From: Breoghania corrubedonensis
GTDB lineage: Bacteria; Pseudomonadota; Alphaproteobacteria; Rhizobiales; Stappiaceae
DNA length: 64,000 nt
Direction: 5' to 3'
Assembly (NCBI RefSeq): GCF_003053845.1
Contig: NZ_QAYG01000009.1
Coordinates: 1-64,000, forward strand
Positions within the stretch are counted from its first letter, which is position 1, and each line of letters opens with the position of its first letter. The notes below the pieces were generated by a model. It was not told where the DNA came from, ran no database searches, and was given only the letters and a program-made list of their open reading frames with translations. The translations under genes and the position numbers were made by a program. Positions 51,574 through 60,494 of the stretch are shown here, one piece after another.

Positions 51574-52884
51574 ATGGGCCTGAACGCCCTCGGCATCGAG
51601 GCCGGCACCTACCTGCTCGTCGGCGCCATCTTCGTCCTGCTGCTGACCGGCCAGCCTCTCGCCTGGGTCACCGGGCTCGTGGCGCTCGTCTTCACCTTCG
51701 GCTGGTTCGGCGGCAATGCTCTGCCGCTTGTCACCGCCCGCATCTTCGGCTTCATCACCGAATATTCGCTGGTCGCCATTCCGATGTTCATCCTGATGGC
51801 GGCGCTGCTCGACCGCTCCGGCACGGCGAAGGATCTCTTCAACGGCATGCGGGTGCTGGCCGGACGCCTTCCCGGCGGCGTCGCCGTGCAGACGCTGATC
51901 GTCGCCATCCTGATGGCCGCGATGTCCGGCGTCATCGGCGGCGAGATCGTGCTCCTCGGCATCCTCGCCCTACCGCAGATGCTCAGGCTCGGCTACGACC
52001 GCAACCTTTCCATCGGTGTCGTCTGCGCCGGCGGCTCGCTCGGCACGATGATGCCGCCCTCCATCGTGCTGATCATCTACGGCCTGGTGGCGAGCGTCTC
52101 CATCGCCGACCTCTTCGTCGTCGCCGTCACGCCGGCGCTGCTGCTGCTCGCAGCCTACATCGCCTACGTACTGGCGCGATGCCTGAAGAACCCGGATCTC
52201 GGCCCGCCGATGTCGGCCAAGGAGCACGCCGAGGAATCGGTTACCAGCGCGCTCGTCTCGCTCATCGCCCCCGCCTTCATCGTCGTGGTGGTGCTGGGCT
52301 CGATCTACGGCGGCATCGCCTCGATCACCGAGGCCGCGGCCCTCGGCGTCTCCTCGGTGCTGGTTGTCGCGGCGCTGCGCGGCGAGCTGTCCTTCCGCAT
52401 GCTGCAGGAAAGCCTCGTCCACACGCTGGAGACCTGCGGCATGATCATATGGATCGGCATCGCGGCGGCCGTGCTCGTCGGCGTCTACAACCTGATGGGC
52501 GGCAACAGGTTCGTTTCCGCAGCGATCCTCGGGCTCGATGCCGCGCCGGTCGTCATCGTCCTGGTCATGATGGCGATCCTGCTCGTGCTCGGCATGTTCC
52601 TCGACTGGATCGGCATCGCCCTCCTGACCCTGCCGATCTTCGTGCCCATCGTGAAGCAGCTCGGCTACGATCCCGTCTGGTTCGGAGTGCTCTTCGCCGT
52701 CAACATGCAGGTGAGCTACCTCACCCCGCCGTTCGGCCCTGCGGCTTTCTATCTGAAGAGCGTCGCGCCGCCCTCGATCACGCTGCAGCACATCTACACC
52801 GCGTTGCTGCCCTTCATCGCGCTGCAGCTCGCGGTGCTGGCCCTGCTGCTGTTCTATCCCGCCACCGCGCTATGGGTCCTGTGA
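51574..52884 (+). CDS. dctM: TRAP transporter large permease subunit
   Basis: A 436-residue DctM protein with about 12 helices, the normal size. Hallmarks are LTGQPLAWVTGLVALVF, AIPMFILMAALLDRSG, GGSLGTMMPPSIVLIIYG and VNMQVSYLTPPFGPAAFYLK, typical of the ion-coupled carrier unit. GGAGG precedes ATG 51574. With dctP and dctQ it makes a sodium-driven importer; the substrate cannot be read. It converges with serA across a shared terminator. Confidence 0.95.
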   Translation: MGLNALGIEAGTYLLVGAIFVLLLTGQPLAWVTGLVALVFTFGWFGGNALPLVTARIFGFITEYSLVAIPMFILMAALLDRSGTAKDLFNGMRVLAGRLPGGVAVQTLIVAILMAAMSGVIGGEIVLLGILALPQMLRLGYDRNLSIGVVCAGGSLGTMMPPSIVLIIYGLVASVSIADLFVVAVTPALLLLAAYIAYVLARCLKNPDLGPPMSAKEHAEESVTSALVSLIAPAFIVVVVLGSIYGGIASITEAAALGVSSVLVVAALRGELSFRMLQESLVHTLETCGMIIWIGIAAAVLVGVYNLMGGNRFVSAAILGLDAAPVVIVLVMMAILLVLGMFLDWIGIALLTLPIFVPIVKQLGYDPVWFGVLFAVNMQVSYLTPPFGPAAFYLKSVAPPSITLQHIYTALLPFIALQLAVLALLLFYPATALWVL

Positions 52885-52910
52885 GGGCGCGGGAAACATC
52901 GCGCGCAACG

Positions 52911-52944
52911 AAAAAGCCCCACGCATCCGGTCGGATGCGGGGGC
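52911..52944 (-). terminator. Intrinsic terminator, mainly of serA
   Basis: A GC-rich stem (core CGCATCCG / CGGATGCG flanked by GCCCC / GGGGC) with a GT loop. On the minus strand it ends in CTTTTTCG, a proper U tract for serA; on the plus strand it can also stop dctM transcripts. Confidence 0.85.
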
Positions 52945-52979
52945 CTTCCGGTTTCGTCAGAGATGGCAACTGATCGCAG

Positions 52980-54224
52980 TCACACCCGGTTCAGGAGCCG
53001 GGCGCGGATCGTGCCGGGAATGGCGCGGATCTTTTCCAGGATCTCGACCGAATTCGCCACCTGGCCTTCGATGTCCGCCACCACGTAGCCGATCTCGCCA
53101 TCGGTCTGCAGGTGCTGGGTGACGATGTTGAGGTCGTTGGAGGCGAAGAGATCGTTGAGCTTCTTCAAGGAGCCCGGCGTGTTGTCGTGCACCTGGATGA
53201 AGCGAGTAGCATCCGTGCCCTTGGGCAGCAGCACCTGCGGGAAGTTGACCGCGCCCATGGTGGACCCGACATCGGAATATTCAACGAGCCGGCGCGCCAC
53301 TTCCTCGCCGATACGCTCCTGCGCCTCTTCCGTCGAACCGCCGATATGCGGCGTCAGGATGACATTGTCGAACTCCCGCAAGGGGCTCAGGAACTCGTCG
53401 TTGTTGGACTTCGGCTCGGTGGGGAAGACGTCGATCGCCGCACCGGCCAGATGCTCGCTCCTCAGCGCCGCCACCAGCGCATCGATGTCCACCAGCTTGC
53501 CGCGGGCATTGTTGAGGAGGAAGGCGCCCTTCTTCATCCTGGCGATCTCGGCCGCGCCGATCATGCCGCGCGTTTCCGGGGTATCGGGCGTATGCAGCGA
53601 CACGAAGTCGGAGACCGACAGAAGCTGATCCAGGCTCTCCGCCGGCTTGACGTTGCCGTGCGAGAGCTTGTCCACCTGGTCGTAATAGATCACGTGCAGG
53701 CCCATCGCCTCCGCCAGCGTCGCCAGCTGGGTGCCGATATTGCCGTAACCGATGATGCCGAGCGTCTTGCCGCGCACCTCGCGCGAGCCCGTCGCGGACT
53801 TCAACCAGCGCCCCTCATGGGCGGCGACCGACTTCGGGAAGATGCCGCGCATCAGCATGACGATCTCCGCGATCGTCAGTTCCGCTACCGAACGGGTGTT
53901 GGAAAACGGCGCGTTGAAGACCGGGATGCCCCGCCTCTTGGCGGCGGTGAGGTCCACCTGGTTGGTGCCGACCGAGAAGCAGCCGATGGCAACCAGCGAA
54001 TTGGTGGAGGCGATCACGTCGTCGGTCAGCTGCGAGCGCGAGCGGATGCCGACGATCTGCGTGCCCTTCAGCGCTTCCTTGAGCGCATCCTTGTCGTAGG
54101 CGGTCTGGACCCGCTCGATATTGTGGTAGCCGTTTTCGTTCAGGACAGAGACGGCCGACGGGGAAATACCCTCAAGCAGCAGCCAGCGAATCTGGTTCTT
54201 CGGGCGGGAAAGGCCATTGCTCAT
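52980..54224 (-). CDS. serA: D-3-phosphoglycerate dehydrogenase
   Basis: A 414-residue enzyme of the E. coli SerA length and layout. Residues 1-320 are the NAD-binding dehydrogenase: LGIIGYGNIGTQLATLAEAM, the RGKLVDIDALVAAL Arg, and HIGGSTEEAQ with the catalytic His. The C terminus from about 340 is an ACT domain (VHDNTPGSLKKLNDLFASND) expected to bind L-serine for feedback inhibition. It starts serine synthesis from 3-phosphoglycerate. It is monocistronic with its own terminator. Confidence 0.96.
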   Translation of the reverse strand: MSNGLSRPKNQIRWLLLEGISPSAVSVLNENGYHNIERVQTAYDKDALKEALKGTQIVGIRSRSQLTDDVIASTNSLVAIGCFSVGTNQVDLTAAKRRGIPVFNAPFSNTRSVAELTIAEIVMLMRGIFPKSVAAHEGRWLKSATGSREVRGKTLGIIGYGNIGTQLATLAEAMGLHVIYYDQVDKLSHGNVKPAESLDQLLSVSDFVSLHTPDTPETRGMIGAAEIARMKKGAFLLNNARGKLVDIDALVAALRSEHLAGAAIDVFPTEPKSNNDEFLSPLREFDNVILTPHIGGSTEEAQERIGEEVARRLVEYSDVGSTMGAVNFPQVLLPKGTDATRFIQVHDNTPGSLKKLNDLFASNDLNIVTQHLQTDGEIGYVVADIEGQVANSVEILEKIRAIPGTIRARLLNRV

Positions 54225-54602
54225 GACGGCACGTGCTTTCGTTTGGAATGGGCGTTCTGAATGGACTTGGTCACGACGCGGGATGCGACAAGCGGTCCCG
54301 GTGCGCGTGCCCAGACTTATACGCCAAGGCCGTGCGAGATCAACGCCCCCCGCGGCGGATCGCCACCTGCCATAGCAACCGACCGGCCGCCTCCCGCCCC
54401 GCGGTATCGGCCTATGTGGCTAAAGCCTATATGCCTAAAGGCACTGACGAAAAATACCCAGGGTCGTCGCTCATTCTTCCCGGGTTCTCGACACGTCGCC
54501 AAATGCACGCCGCCGGGGGCACTGCCCGAGGACTATCGGGAACCAGCCTCGGGAAGCGCCGTCGTTTCGAACGAACCGGATCAGATGAATGGAAGACCTG
54601 CG
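54225..54602. other. Intergenic region upstream of serA
   Basis: About 380 bases between serA and the glycine-zipper lipoprotein. I see no gene, RNA family or convincing operator in it; short plus-strand frames here have no ribosome site or domain. It should hold the serA promoter. Confidence 0.4.
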
Positions 54603-54869
54603 TCAGCGGCACCGCACCGAGTGACGCCGGCCGTACCGGTCGCGATAGTAGCACCAGCCCGGACGTGTCGCGTCGGCAATGATGGCACCGGCCGCGGCTC
54701 CGATCACCCCACCGGCGACAGCGGCTCCGGCCGACTTGCCGGCGACCCCACCGATGACCGCTCCCGTCGCGCCACCCAGGACCGCGCCCGTCGCGACCCG
54801 GTCCTGACGCGCTGTCTGGCATCCCGCCATGGCGCAACACAACGCAACAACCACCACGATTTTTTGCAT
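54603..54869 (-). CDS. Small glycine-zipper lipoprotein
   Basis: An 88-residue lipoprotein. ATG 54869 has a strong GGGAGG upstream. The signal MQKIVVVVALCCAMAGC ends in a lipobox with Cys 17 lipidated. It is followed by two glycine-zipper helices (GAVLGGATGAVIGGVAGKSA, then AGGVIGAAAGAIIA) and a short basic tail with CYYRDRYGRR. It resembles small outer-membrane-associated lipoproteins of the 17-kDa-antigen type. The role is unknown; it may brace the envelope or oligomerise in the outer membrane. Confidence 0.85.
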   Translation of the reverse strand: MQKIVVVVALCCAMAGCQTARQDRVATGAVLGGATGAVIGGVAGKSAGAAVAGGVIGAAAGAIIADATRPGWCYYRDRYGRRHSVRCR

Positions 54870-55107
54870 TTCGTCCTCCCGACGTCGAAGCAGATCCAAA
54901 CCTGCCGACAGCCCTGGCAGTGTCCCCGGCCGCACCGACGAATGACTTCGATGCCAAGGCATGGGGCTCGCCATCGTCAAGAATAACACAAAGCAACCCA
55001 GACGGCCCTCCCGCATTCTGACGCGGTGGCACTCCATACATGGAACTCCCGCCCTGCGTCCGGCCGCCACGCGCCGGAAACGCCGCATTGGCATGCCGCC
55101 CGATTGC

Positions 55108-55554
55108 TCAGTCGCTCGGCGCAGCTTCCACCAAAACGTCGACCTCGATCTCGCCCAACGCGGCGAAGTCGAGGGTCATGGTGAAGTGGTCGCCTGCGTT
55201 GAGTGGGCGGAAATTGCCCTCCACGAAAAGATGCTCGCGCCATTTCGCAAAGGCCATCGGCCTGGCCGGGGGAAAGGTGAAACTGTCGGTGAAGGTCGCG
55301 TTGCCGTCCTTCACGCGGCGGATGCGCACGTCTTTGCCGATCTCCGTGCGCGCGCCATCAAGGACAACGGGGTCCGCGCCCATGTCGAGAATCGCGCCGT
55401 AAACGGCGACGCCCTCGCCTGCCGCTGCCGGCGGCGCCCACAGATGCCCTATCCTGAGCGGTCCCAGCTTGTAGCTGTGCGCCCACGCGATCCCGGCCGA
55501 CATCACGACGGCGGCAACCACTACCGCCGCAACCCGCGATAATCTCCTGAACAT
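55108..55554 (-). CDS. PCuAC-like periplasmic protein lacking copper ligands
   Basis: A 148-residue exported protein from ATG 55554 (GGGGGA upstream). Signal peptide MFRRLSRVAAVVVAAVVMSA, cleavage near AWAHS. The fold blocks of the copper chaperone PCu(A)C family are recognisable (LRIGHLWAPPAAAGEGVAVY, then DHFTMTLDFAALGEIEVDVL), but the His-Met ligand pairs are gone: where HxxM and HxMLM normally stand the protein reads KDVRIRRV and REHLFVEG. It follows ctaG by 41 bases, a copper-site assembly gene for cytochrome oxidase, so the operon context is copper delivery even though this copy probably cannot bind Cu in the usual way. Confidence 0.75.
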   Translation of the reverse strand: MFRRLSRVAAVVVAAVVMSAGIAWAHSYKLGPLRIGHLWAPPAAAGEGVAVYGAILDMGADPVVLDGARTEIGKDVRIRRVKDGNATFTDSFTFPPARPMAFAKWREHLFVEGNFRPLNAGDHFTMTLDFAALGEIEVDVLVEAAPSD

Positions 55555-55595
55555 GCAGATTTCCCCCTTTTTTGGATTTTCCCGGCCTTGCCCGC

Positions 55596-56321
55596 TCACC
55601 GCACGACAGGATTTCCCGAGCCGACGCGCTTGGCATCGACGCTGAACTGCGCCTTGCCGGAGGAGGAAAGCTCCTCGTCGAGCTCGTCCGACCCCGTTCT
55701 CAGCGCCCGTGCGGCCGCCAGGCTGCCCTCCGACTGGTCGGCGCTCTTGAAGAAGGTGTAGGACAACGTGACTTCGCTGGTCTTCGCCGCGTCCTCGTCC
55801 TTCTCCAGTTGCTCGTCGATGTAGAAGACGAGCGGCATACGCGCGGTCTCGCCGGGTTCGAGCTTTTCCTGCGTGAAACAGAAGCACTCGATCTTGAAGA
55901 AATAGGGCGCGGCGTAATAGGGCGTGACGTTGTAGGTGGCGCGCGCCACGATCGGGTGATCGGAGCGGTTGTGCGCCGTGTAGTAGACCTTTGTCGCCTC
56001 ACCGATGCGGGTTTCCACCGTGCGCTGTTCGGGCGCGAAGTCCCAGTCGAGATCCGGCGCGACATTGGCATCGAACCGCACCTTGATCGCGCGGCCTTCC
56101 GCCTTGCCGGCGATCTCCTTGGTGGTCGTGCGATTGACGGCGCCGCCATATCCGGTCGCAGCGCAGAACATGCGGTAGAGCGTCGGCGAATAGACGACGA
56201 GGCCGACCATGACGCTGAGCATGGTGATGGCCACCGTCACCACGCCGCGATGGCTCTTTCGCGGACGCTCGTGCGCCGGGCGATCAGCGTCGGGTGGCTG
56301 GTGCGGAGATGTCTCGTTCAT
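55596..56321 (-). CDS. ctaG: Cytochrome c oxidase assembly protein CtaG/Cox11
   Basis: A 241-residue Cox11 homologue, a little longer than the usual 190-205 at both ends. One membrane helix (about 26-48, VVTVAITMLSVMVGLVVYSP) anchors a periplasmic domain with YRMFCAATGYGG, VYYTAHNRSDHPIVARATYN and the copper-binding KIECFCFTQEKL (CFCF). It inserts CuB into subunit I of aa3-type oxidase. Usually ctaG sits in the cta operon; here it is separate, paired only with the PCuAC-like gene downstream. Confidence 0.95.
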   Translation of the reverse strand: MNETSPHQPPDADRPAHERPRKSHRGVVTVAITMLSVMVGLVVYSPTLYRMFCAATGYGGAVNRTTTKEIAGKAEGRAIKVRFDANVAPDLDWDFAPEQRTVETRIGEATKVYYTAHNRSDHPIVARATYNVTPYYAAPYFFKIECFCFTQEKLEPGETARMPLVFYIDEQLEKDEDAAKTSEVTLSYTFFKSADQSEGSLAAARALRTGSDELDEELSSSGKAQFSVDAKRVGSGNPVVR

Positions 56322-56496
56322 GGGCAGCCCTCGACTGTCAGGACAGGCTCAGGCGGGCGGAGCGAAGGGCCCTGCGCCGTCGACTGCCTACGGGCCTAGC
56401 ATTCCGCTAGGTGAGGAACAAGGTGACGCACGAGGCAGATTGTCGCAGGCCGGATTATAGCTGCGCGTGCGCAGCAAGAGGCCCATGCCCGGAAAC

Positions 56497-56528
56497 GCAA
56501 AGCCCCCCGCCCGATTGGGAGCGAGGGG
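56497..56528 (-). terminator. Intrinsic terminator of ilvI-ilvH
   Basis: On the minus strand CCCCTCGCTC pairs with GGGCGGGGGG around a 6-base loop (two G-U pairs), followed by CTTTGCGTTT, 36 bases after the ilvH stop. Confidence 0.75.
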
Positions 56529-56563
56529 TTGCAAGCATTCGATGTCCGTCGGCGCTCGCGCGC

Positions 56564-57136
56564 TCAGATCCCCTCCGGCCCACGCTGTACCGCCGCAATT
56601 CCCGAACGCGAGACCTCCACCAGGCCCAGCGGCTGCATGATCTGGATGAACTGCTCGATCTTGGAGGTCCGGCCCGTGATCTCGAAGGTGAAATGCTCGG
56701 TCGTGGCATCGATCACGTTGGCGCGGAAGGCATCGCCAAGGCGCAGCGCTTCCAGCCGCTTTTCGCCCGCGCCCATCACCTTGACCAGCGCAAGCTCGCG
56801 TTCCAGCGGCTTTTCCTGCCCCTTCTCGTGCGCCTGTACGGTCAGATCCACCACGCGGTGAACCGGCACCAGCCGCTCCAGCTGATGACGGATCTGGGTG
56901 ATGATCATCGGCGTGCCGGTGGTCACGATGGTGATGCGCGACAGATGCTGCTCGTGCTCGATCTCGCACACGGTCAGGCTGTCGATGTTGTATCCGCGCC
57001 CGGAGAACAGGCCAATGACCCGGGCAAGAACGCCCGGTTCGTTGTCCACGATCACCGATAGCGTGTGCGTTTCCACGTCGTCGCTGACCTTGGTAAGAAA
57101 GTAGGCCGAAGGCGCGTTTAGGTTCTGTGCGTTCAT
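56564..57136 (-). CDS. ilvH: Acetolactate synthase small (regulatory) subunit
   Basis: A 190-residue subunit with an N-terminal ACT domain (THTLSVIVDNEPGVLARVIG, FSGRGYNIDSLTV) and a second ACT-like half (LALVKVMGAGEKRLEALRLG). Length matches two-domain IlvH/IlvN rather than short IlvM. It confers valine feedback inhibition and raises activity of the catalytic subunit, whose gene ends 15 bases upstream. Confidence 0.96.
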   Translation of the reverse strand: MNAQNLNAPSAYFLTKVSDDVETHTLSVIVDNEPGVLARVIGLFSGRGYNIDSLTVCEIEHEQHLSRITIVTTGTPMIITQIRHQLERLVPVHRVVDLTVQAHEKGQEKPLERELALVKVMGAGEKRLEALRLGDAFRANVIDATTEHFTFEITGRTSKIEQFIQIMQPLGLVEVSRSGIAAVQRGPEGI

Positions 57137-57151
57137 TTCCCTGTCCCCTGA

Positions 57152-58918
57152 TCAGACCAGCATCTTGCCTTCGGCGGAAATGGCGTTGGCCACCGCCTCG
57201 TCATTGGCCTCGTCCGGCAGCAGCATCTCATTGTGGGCCTTGCCCGACGGGATCATCGGGAAACAGTTGGTGAGGTTCGCTACCCGGCAGTCGAACACGA
57301 CCGGTCGCTTGATGGAGATCATCTCCGCGATCGCATCGTCCAGATCCCCCGGTTTGGAGCATTGCATGCCGACCCCGCCATAGGCGTCCGCCAGCTTGAC
57401 GAAATCGGGCAGGGATTCCGTATAGGAATGCGACAGCCGGTTGCCGTGCAGCAGCTGTTGCCATTGGCGCACCATGCCCATGTACTGGTTGTTCAGGATG
57501 AAGATCTTGACCGGCAGCTCGTGCTGCACGGCCGTGGACATCTCCTGGATGTTCATCAGTATGGAGGCATCGCCGGCGATATCGATGACGAGGCTGTCGC
57601 GATGCGCCACCTGCACGCCGATGGCCGCCGGCAGGCCGTAGCCCATCGTGCCGAGCCCGCCCGACGTCATGAAGCGGTTGGGCTCCTCGAAGCCGAAGAA
57701 CTGCGCCGCCCACATCTGGTGCTGGCCGACTTCGGTGGTGATGTAGGTGTCGTGCCCCTTTGTCGCCTCGTAGAGCCGCTGGATCGCGTATTGCGGCATG
57801 ATGACGTCGCTGTTGGGCTTGTAGGCGAGCGAGTCGCGCGCGCGCCATGCATCGATCTGCTTCCACCAGGCCTTCATCGATTTCTCGTCCACCTTCAGCG
57901 CGGACGAGCGCCAGATCCGCACCAGATCTTCCAGCACATGGCCGACATCGCCGATGATCGGCAGATCCACCTGCACGTTCTTGTTGATGGACGAAGGATC
58001 GATGTCGATGTGAATCTTGGTCGAATTGGGCGAAAAGGCATCGAGCCGCCCGGTGATGCGGTCGTCGAAGCGCACGCCGATGGCGACCATGACGTCGCAA
58101 TCGTGCATCGCCATGTTGGCTTCATAGGTGCCGTGCATGCCCAGCATGCCGAGCCAGGCATCGCCGGAGGCCGGATAGGCGCCGAGCCCCATCAGCGTCG
58201 AGGTGATGGGAACGCCGGAGAGCTTCACCAGTTCGCGCAGCAACTGGCAGGCTTCGGGCCCGGAATTGATGACGCCGCCGCCGGTGAACAGGATCGGCCG
58301 GCGCGCGGACGCCAGCAGCTCCGCCGCATGGCGGATCGATGCCATGTCGCCCTTGATCTGCGGACGATAGGTCTTGTGCTCGACGCGGCTCGGCCCGTGA
58401 TATTCGCCGGTGGCGAACTGCACGTCCTTGGGAATGTCGACGACGACGGGACCGGGACGTCCGGTGGTCGCGACCTGGAAGGCCTCGTGCAGGATCCGAG
58501 GCAGGTCCTCGATGCGACGGACGAGCCAGTTGTGCTTGGTGCAGGGCCGGGTGATGCCGACGGTATCGCATTCCTGGAAGGCATCGGAGCCGATCAGCGC
58601 CACGGGAACCTGACCGGTAATGCAGACGAGCGGAATGGAATCCATCATCGCGTCGGTGAGTGCGGTGACCATGTTGGTCGCCCCCGGCCCCGACGTGACC
58701 AGCACCACGCCCGGCTTGCCGGTGGAGCGCGCATAGCCTTCCGCGGCGTGTCCGGCGCCCTGTTCGTGGCGCACGAGGACGTGCTTGACCGCGTCCTGCT
58801 GGAAGATCTCGTCGTAGATGGGGAGGATCGCTCCGCCGGGATATCCGAACAGATATTCGACGCCGTGGTCCTTCAGCGCCTGCAGAACCATACCGGCGCC
58901 TGTCATCTCCCGTGTCAT
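57152..58918 (-). CDS. ilvI: Acetolactate synthase large (catalytic) subunit
   Basis: A 588-residue ThDP enzyme. GYPGGAILPIYDEIF contains the region before the catalytic Glu in VRHEQGAGHAAEGYARSTGK. The FAD/central domain (about 195-350) and the ThDP motif GDASILMNIQEMSTA ... NNQYMGMVRQWQ are intact. It condenses two pyruvates, or pyruvate with 2-oxobutyrate, to start valine, leucine and isoleucine synthesis. ATG 58918 has GAGG upstream. Expression is expected to be attenuated by the leader at 59024-59128. Confidence 0.97.
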   Translation of the reverse strand: MTREMTGAGMVLQALKDHGVEYLFGYPGGAILPIYDEIFQQDAVKHVLVRHEQGAGHAAEGYARSTGKPGVVLVTSGPGATNMVTALTDAMMDSIPLVCITGQVPVALIGSDAFQECDTVGITRPCTKHNWLVRRIEDLPRILHEAFQVATTGRPGPVVVDIPKDVQFATGEYHGPSRVEHKTYRPQIKGDMASIRHAAELLASARRPILFTGGGVINSGPEACQLLRELVKLSGVPITSTLMGLGAYPASGDAWLGMLGMHGTYEANMAMHDCDVMVAIGVRFDDRITGRLDAFSPNSTKIHIDIDPSSINKNVQVDLPIIGDVGHVLEDLVRIWRSSALKVDEKSMKAWWKQIDAWRARDSLAYKPNSDVIMPQYAIQRLYEATKGHDTYITTEVGQHQMWAAQFFGFEEPNRFMTSGGLGTMGYGLPAAIGVQVAHRDSLVIDIAGDASILMNIQEMSTAVQHELPVKIFILNNQYMGMVRQWQQLLHGNRLSHSYTESLPDFVKLADAYGGVGMQCSKPGDLDDAIAEMISIKRPVVFDCRVANLTNCFPMIPSGKAHNEMLLPDEANDEAVANAISAEGKMLV

Positions 58919-59023
58919 CGTCTCGTCCTCGTCCTTACCGCCGGTTTCGCCCGGCTCACCGGCCCGCGAGAAGGGCCTCGTTGTTCCGTCAAGCTCCGCC
59001 CGTTCCGCAACAGCCGATCGGGT

Positions 59024-59055
59024 AATAAAAAAGGGCCCCGAGGGCCCCTGTTGCG
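59024..59055 (-). terminator. Attenuator terminator of the ilvIH operon
   Basis: On the minus strand AGGGGCCC-TCG-GGGCCC is followed by TTTTTTATT. A longer alternative pairing exists: CGCAACAG just before it (59048-59055, plus-strand complement) can pair with CTGTTGCG after it (59006-59013), enclosing the terminator. It lies between the branched-chain leader peptide and ilvI. Confidence 0.82.
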
Positions 59056-59077
59056 CACGACACCGTTCCGGATGACC

Positions 59078-59128
59078 TCAGGCCATCCCGGCAGCGTGCG
59101 CGTTCCTTACAAGAATGATCGTCGTCAT
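59078..59128 (-). CDS. ilv leader peptide
   Basis: A 16-residue ORF, MTTIILVRNAHAAGMA, with GGAGGGG upstream and a control run Ile-Ile-Leu-Val (ATC ATT CTT GTA), one codon for each branched-chain acid. Its stop lies in the loop of a hairpin (GGATGGCC-TGA-GGTCATCC) and is followed about 25 bases later by a U-tract terminator and then ilvI. Ribosome stalling on the control codons when charged tRNAs are scarce should prevent termination. Confidence 0.88.
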   Translation of the reverse strand: MTTIILVRNAHAAGMA

Positions 59129-59325
59129 GCGTGTTCCCCTCCGCGATCGGGAGAACCCCCGTTCACGTTGCGCCAGACCCTAAGCGCGCAGACAGGGCCG
59201 GTCAAGCGTAAAAGCGCGAATATTTCGTCGCAGCCTCGTCCGCTTGACGAAAATTTCGCGGCATGTGGCGACTGAGGTGAGCCTGAGCCGCCTTCATGCG
59301 AATTTTTCGCAGGCTGTGGCCGTTC

Positions 59326-60291
59326 TCAGACCATCGGCACGTCGATGGTGCAGCACATGCCGTTGGGTGTGAATGTGCGCTCCACTTCACCTTCGACCTG
59401 CATTGGCGTCACCTCTTCGATGATGCGGGATCCAAAGCCGATATTGTCGGGTGCCTTCACCCCCTCCAGGCCGCTTTCATTCCACTCGATCCGGAGTTTT
59501 CCCGCCTCCAGCACCCAGCGAACATCAAGGCGACCATTGGGATCGGAGAACGCGCCGTACTTGGCCGCGTTGGTCGACAGTTCATGGAAGGCCATGCCCA
59601 GCGCCTGGGCCTGAATGCTGGTGAGCATCACCCGCGGTCCGCGCAGCGTGATGGCGCTACGGCCCTCATTGCGGAACGGGGTGAGTTCTCCCTCCAGCAG
59701 GTCCGACAGCAACATGCCGTCCCAGCCGCCATTGACCAGCAGCTGGTGGGTGCGGGCCATGGCGTCGATTCGCTGACCGAAGACCGTGGTGAAGTCGTCC
59801 ATCGTTTGCGCATGGGCGGCGGTGCGCCGCGCGATGACAGTAATCGTCGCCAGCAGGTTCTTGATGCGATGTGCGAATTCGTGAGAAACGGCATCGCGCA
59901 TCTGCTCGGCGGCAACGTCCTGCGTCACATCCACCGCGTGCTGCACGACCCCGCAGACACGGCCCACCTCGTCGTGGACGGGAACGTGCCGGCAGGTCCA
60001 CACCACATCGCGCCGGCTTCCGCCGTCAGTCTCGGGAATGGGAAACCTCTGACGCTCCAGCGTCGACGGGCGCCCGTCGAGCGCTTCACGCAAGGCCGTC
60101 TCGAAGGGCGCGATTTCTTCCGCGTTGCCGGGAAAGGCATCGAAGACATACGCGCCCAGCAGTTCTGCCCGGGTGCGCTGTGTCGCTTCCAGATAGTGAT
60201 CGTTCACATCCAGAAAACGCAGATCGGTGTCGAGCACCATGTAAGGTGTCGGCAGGTCCTTGAAGAGCCGCCGATAGTCGATCTCGGTCAT
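59326..60291 (-). CDS. PAS-domain sensor histidine kinase, HWE family
   Basis: About 321 residues from ATG 60291 (an upstream in-frame ATG at 60324 is possible). A PAS domain (MTEIDYRRLFKDLPTPYMVL, about 1-125) leads into the HWE dimerisation helix with phosphorylated His in SHEFAHRIKNLLATITVI. The ATPase part has HELSTNAAKYGAFS (N box) and RIEWNESG with the Trp-x-Glu that names the family. HWE kinases are typical of alphaproteobacteria and often act in general-stress or light/redox signalling. There is no membrane helix, so it is cytoplasmic; no response regulator is adjacent. Confidence 0.92.
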   Translation of the reverse strand: MTEIDYRRLFKDLPTPYMVLDTDLRFLDVNDHYLEATQRTRAELLGAYVFDAFPGNAEEIAPFETALREALDGRPSTLERQRFPIPETDGGSRRDVVWTCRHVPVHDEVGRVCGVVQHAVDVTQDVAAEQMRDAVSHEFAHRIKNLLATITVIARRTAAHAQTMDDFTTVFGQRIDAMARTHQLLVNGGWDGMLLSDLLEGELTPFRNEGRSAITLRGPRVMLTSIQAQALGMAFHELSTNAAKYGAFSDPNGRLDVRWVLEAGKLRIEWNESGLEGVKAPDNIGFGSRIIEEVTPMQVEGEVERTFTPNGMCCTIDVPMV

Positions 60292-60494
60292 CGCCGTACT
60301 GGTACCTTCCCCACCCAGCGACATGGGTGGACTACGCTCCGGAACAAATCTCCCGCGAGAAATCAGCGCATAGCGGAAAATCCAGACGTCCCGGAAAGCC
60401 CAAATGCGCGCAGCAAACCCCGCAAGCGACTCGCTGCATTACTGCCGCGCTCTCGCAAAACAGGTATCGGATACGACGAGTGATGGGAAGCGGT

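Noticed and set aside
57233-59275. 680-codon plus-strand frame opposite ilvI and its leader
   Set aside because: Shadow frame over a highly conserved enzyme, also crossing the attenuator region.
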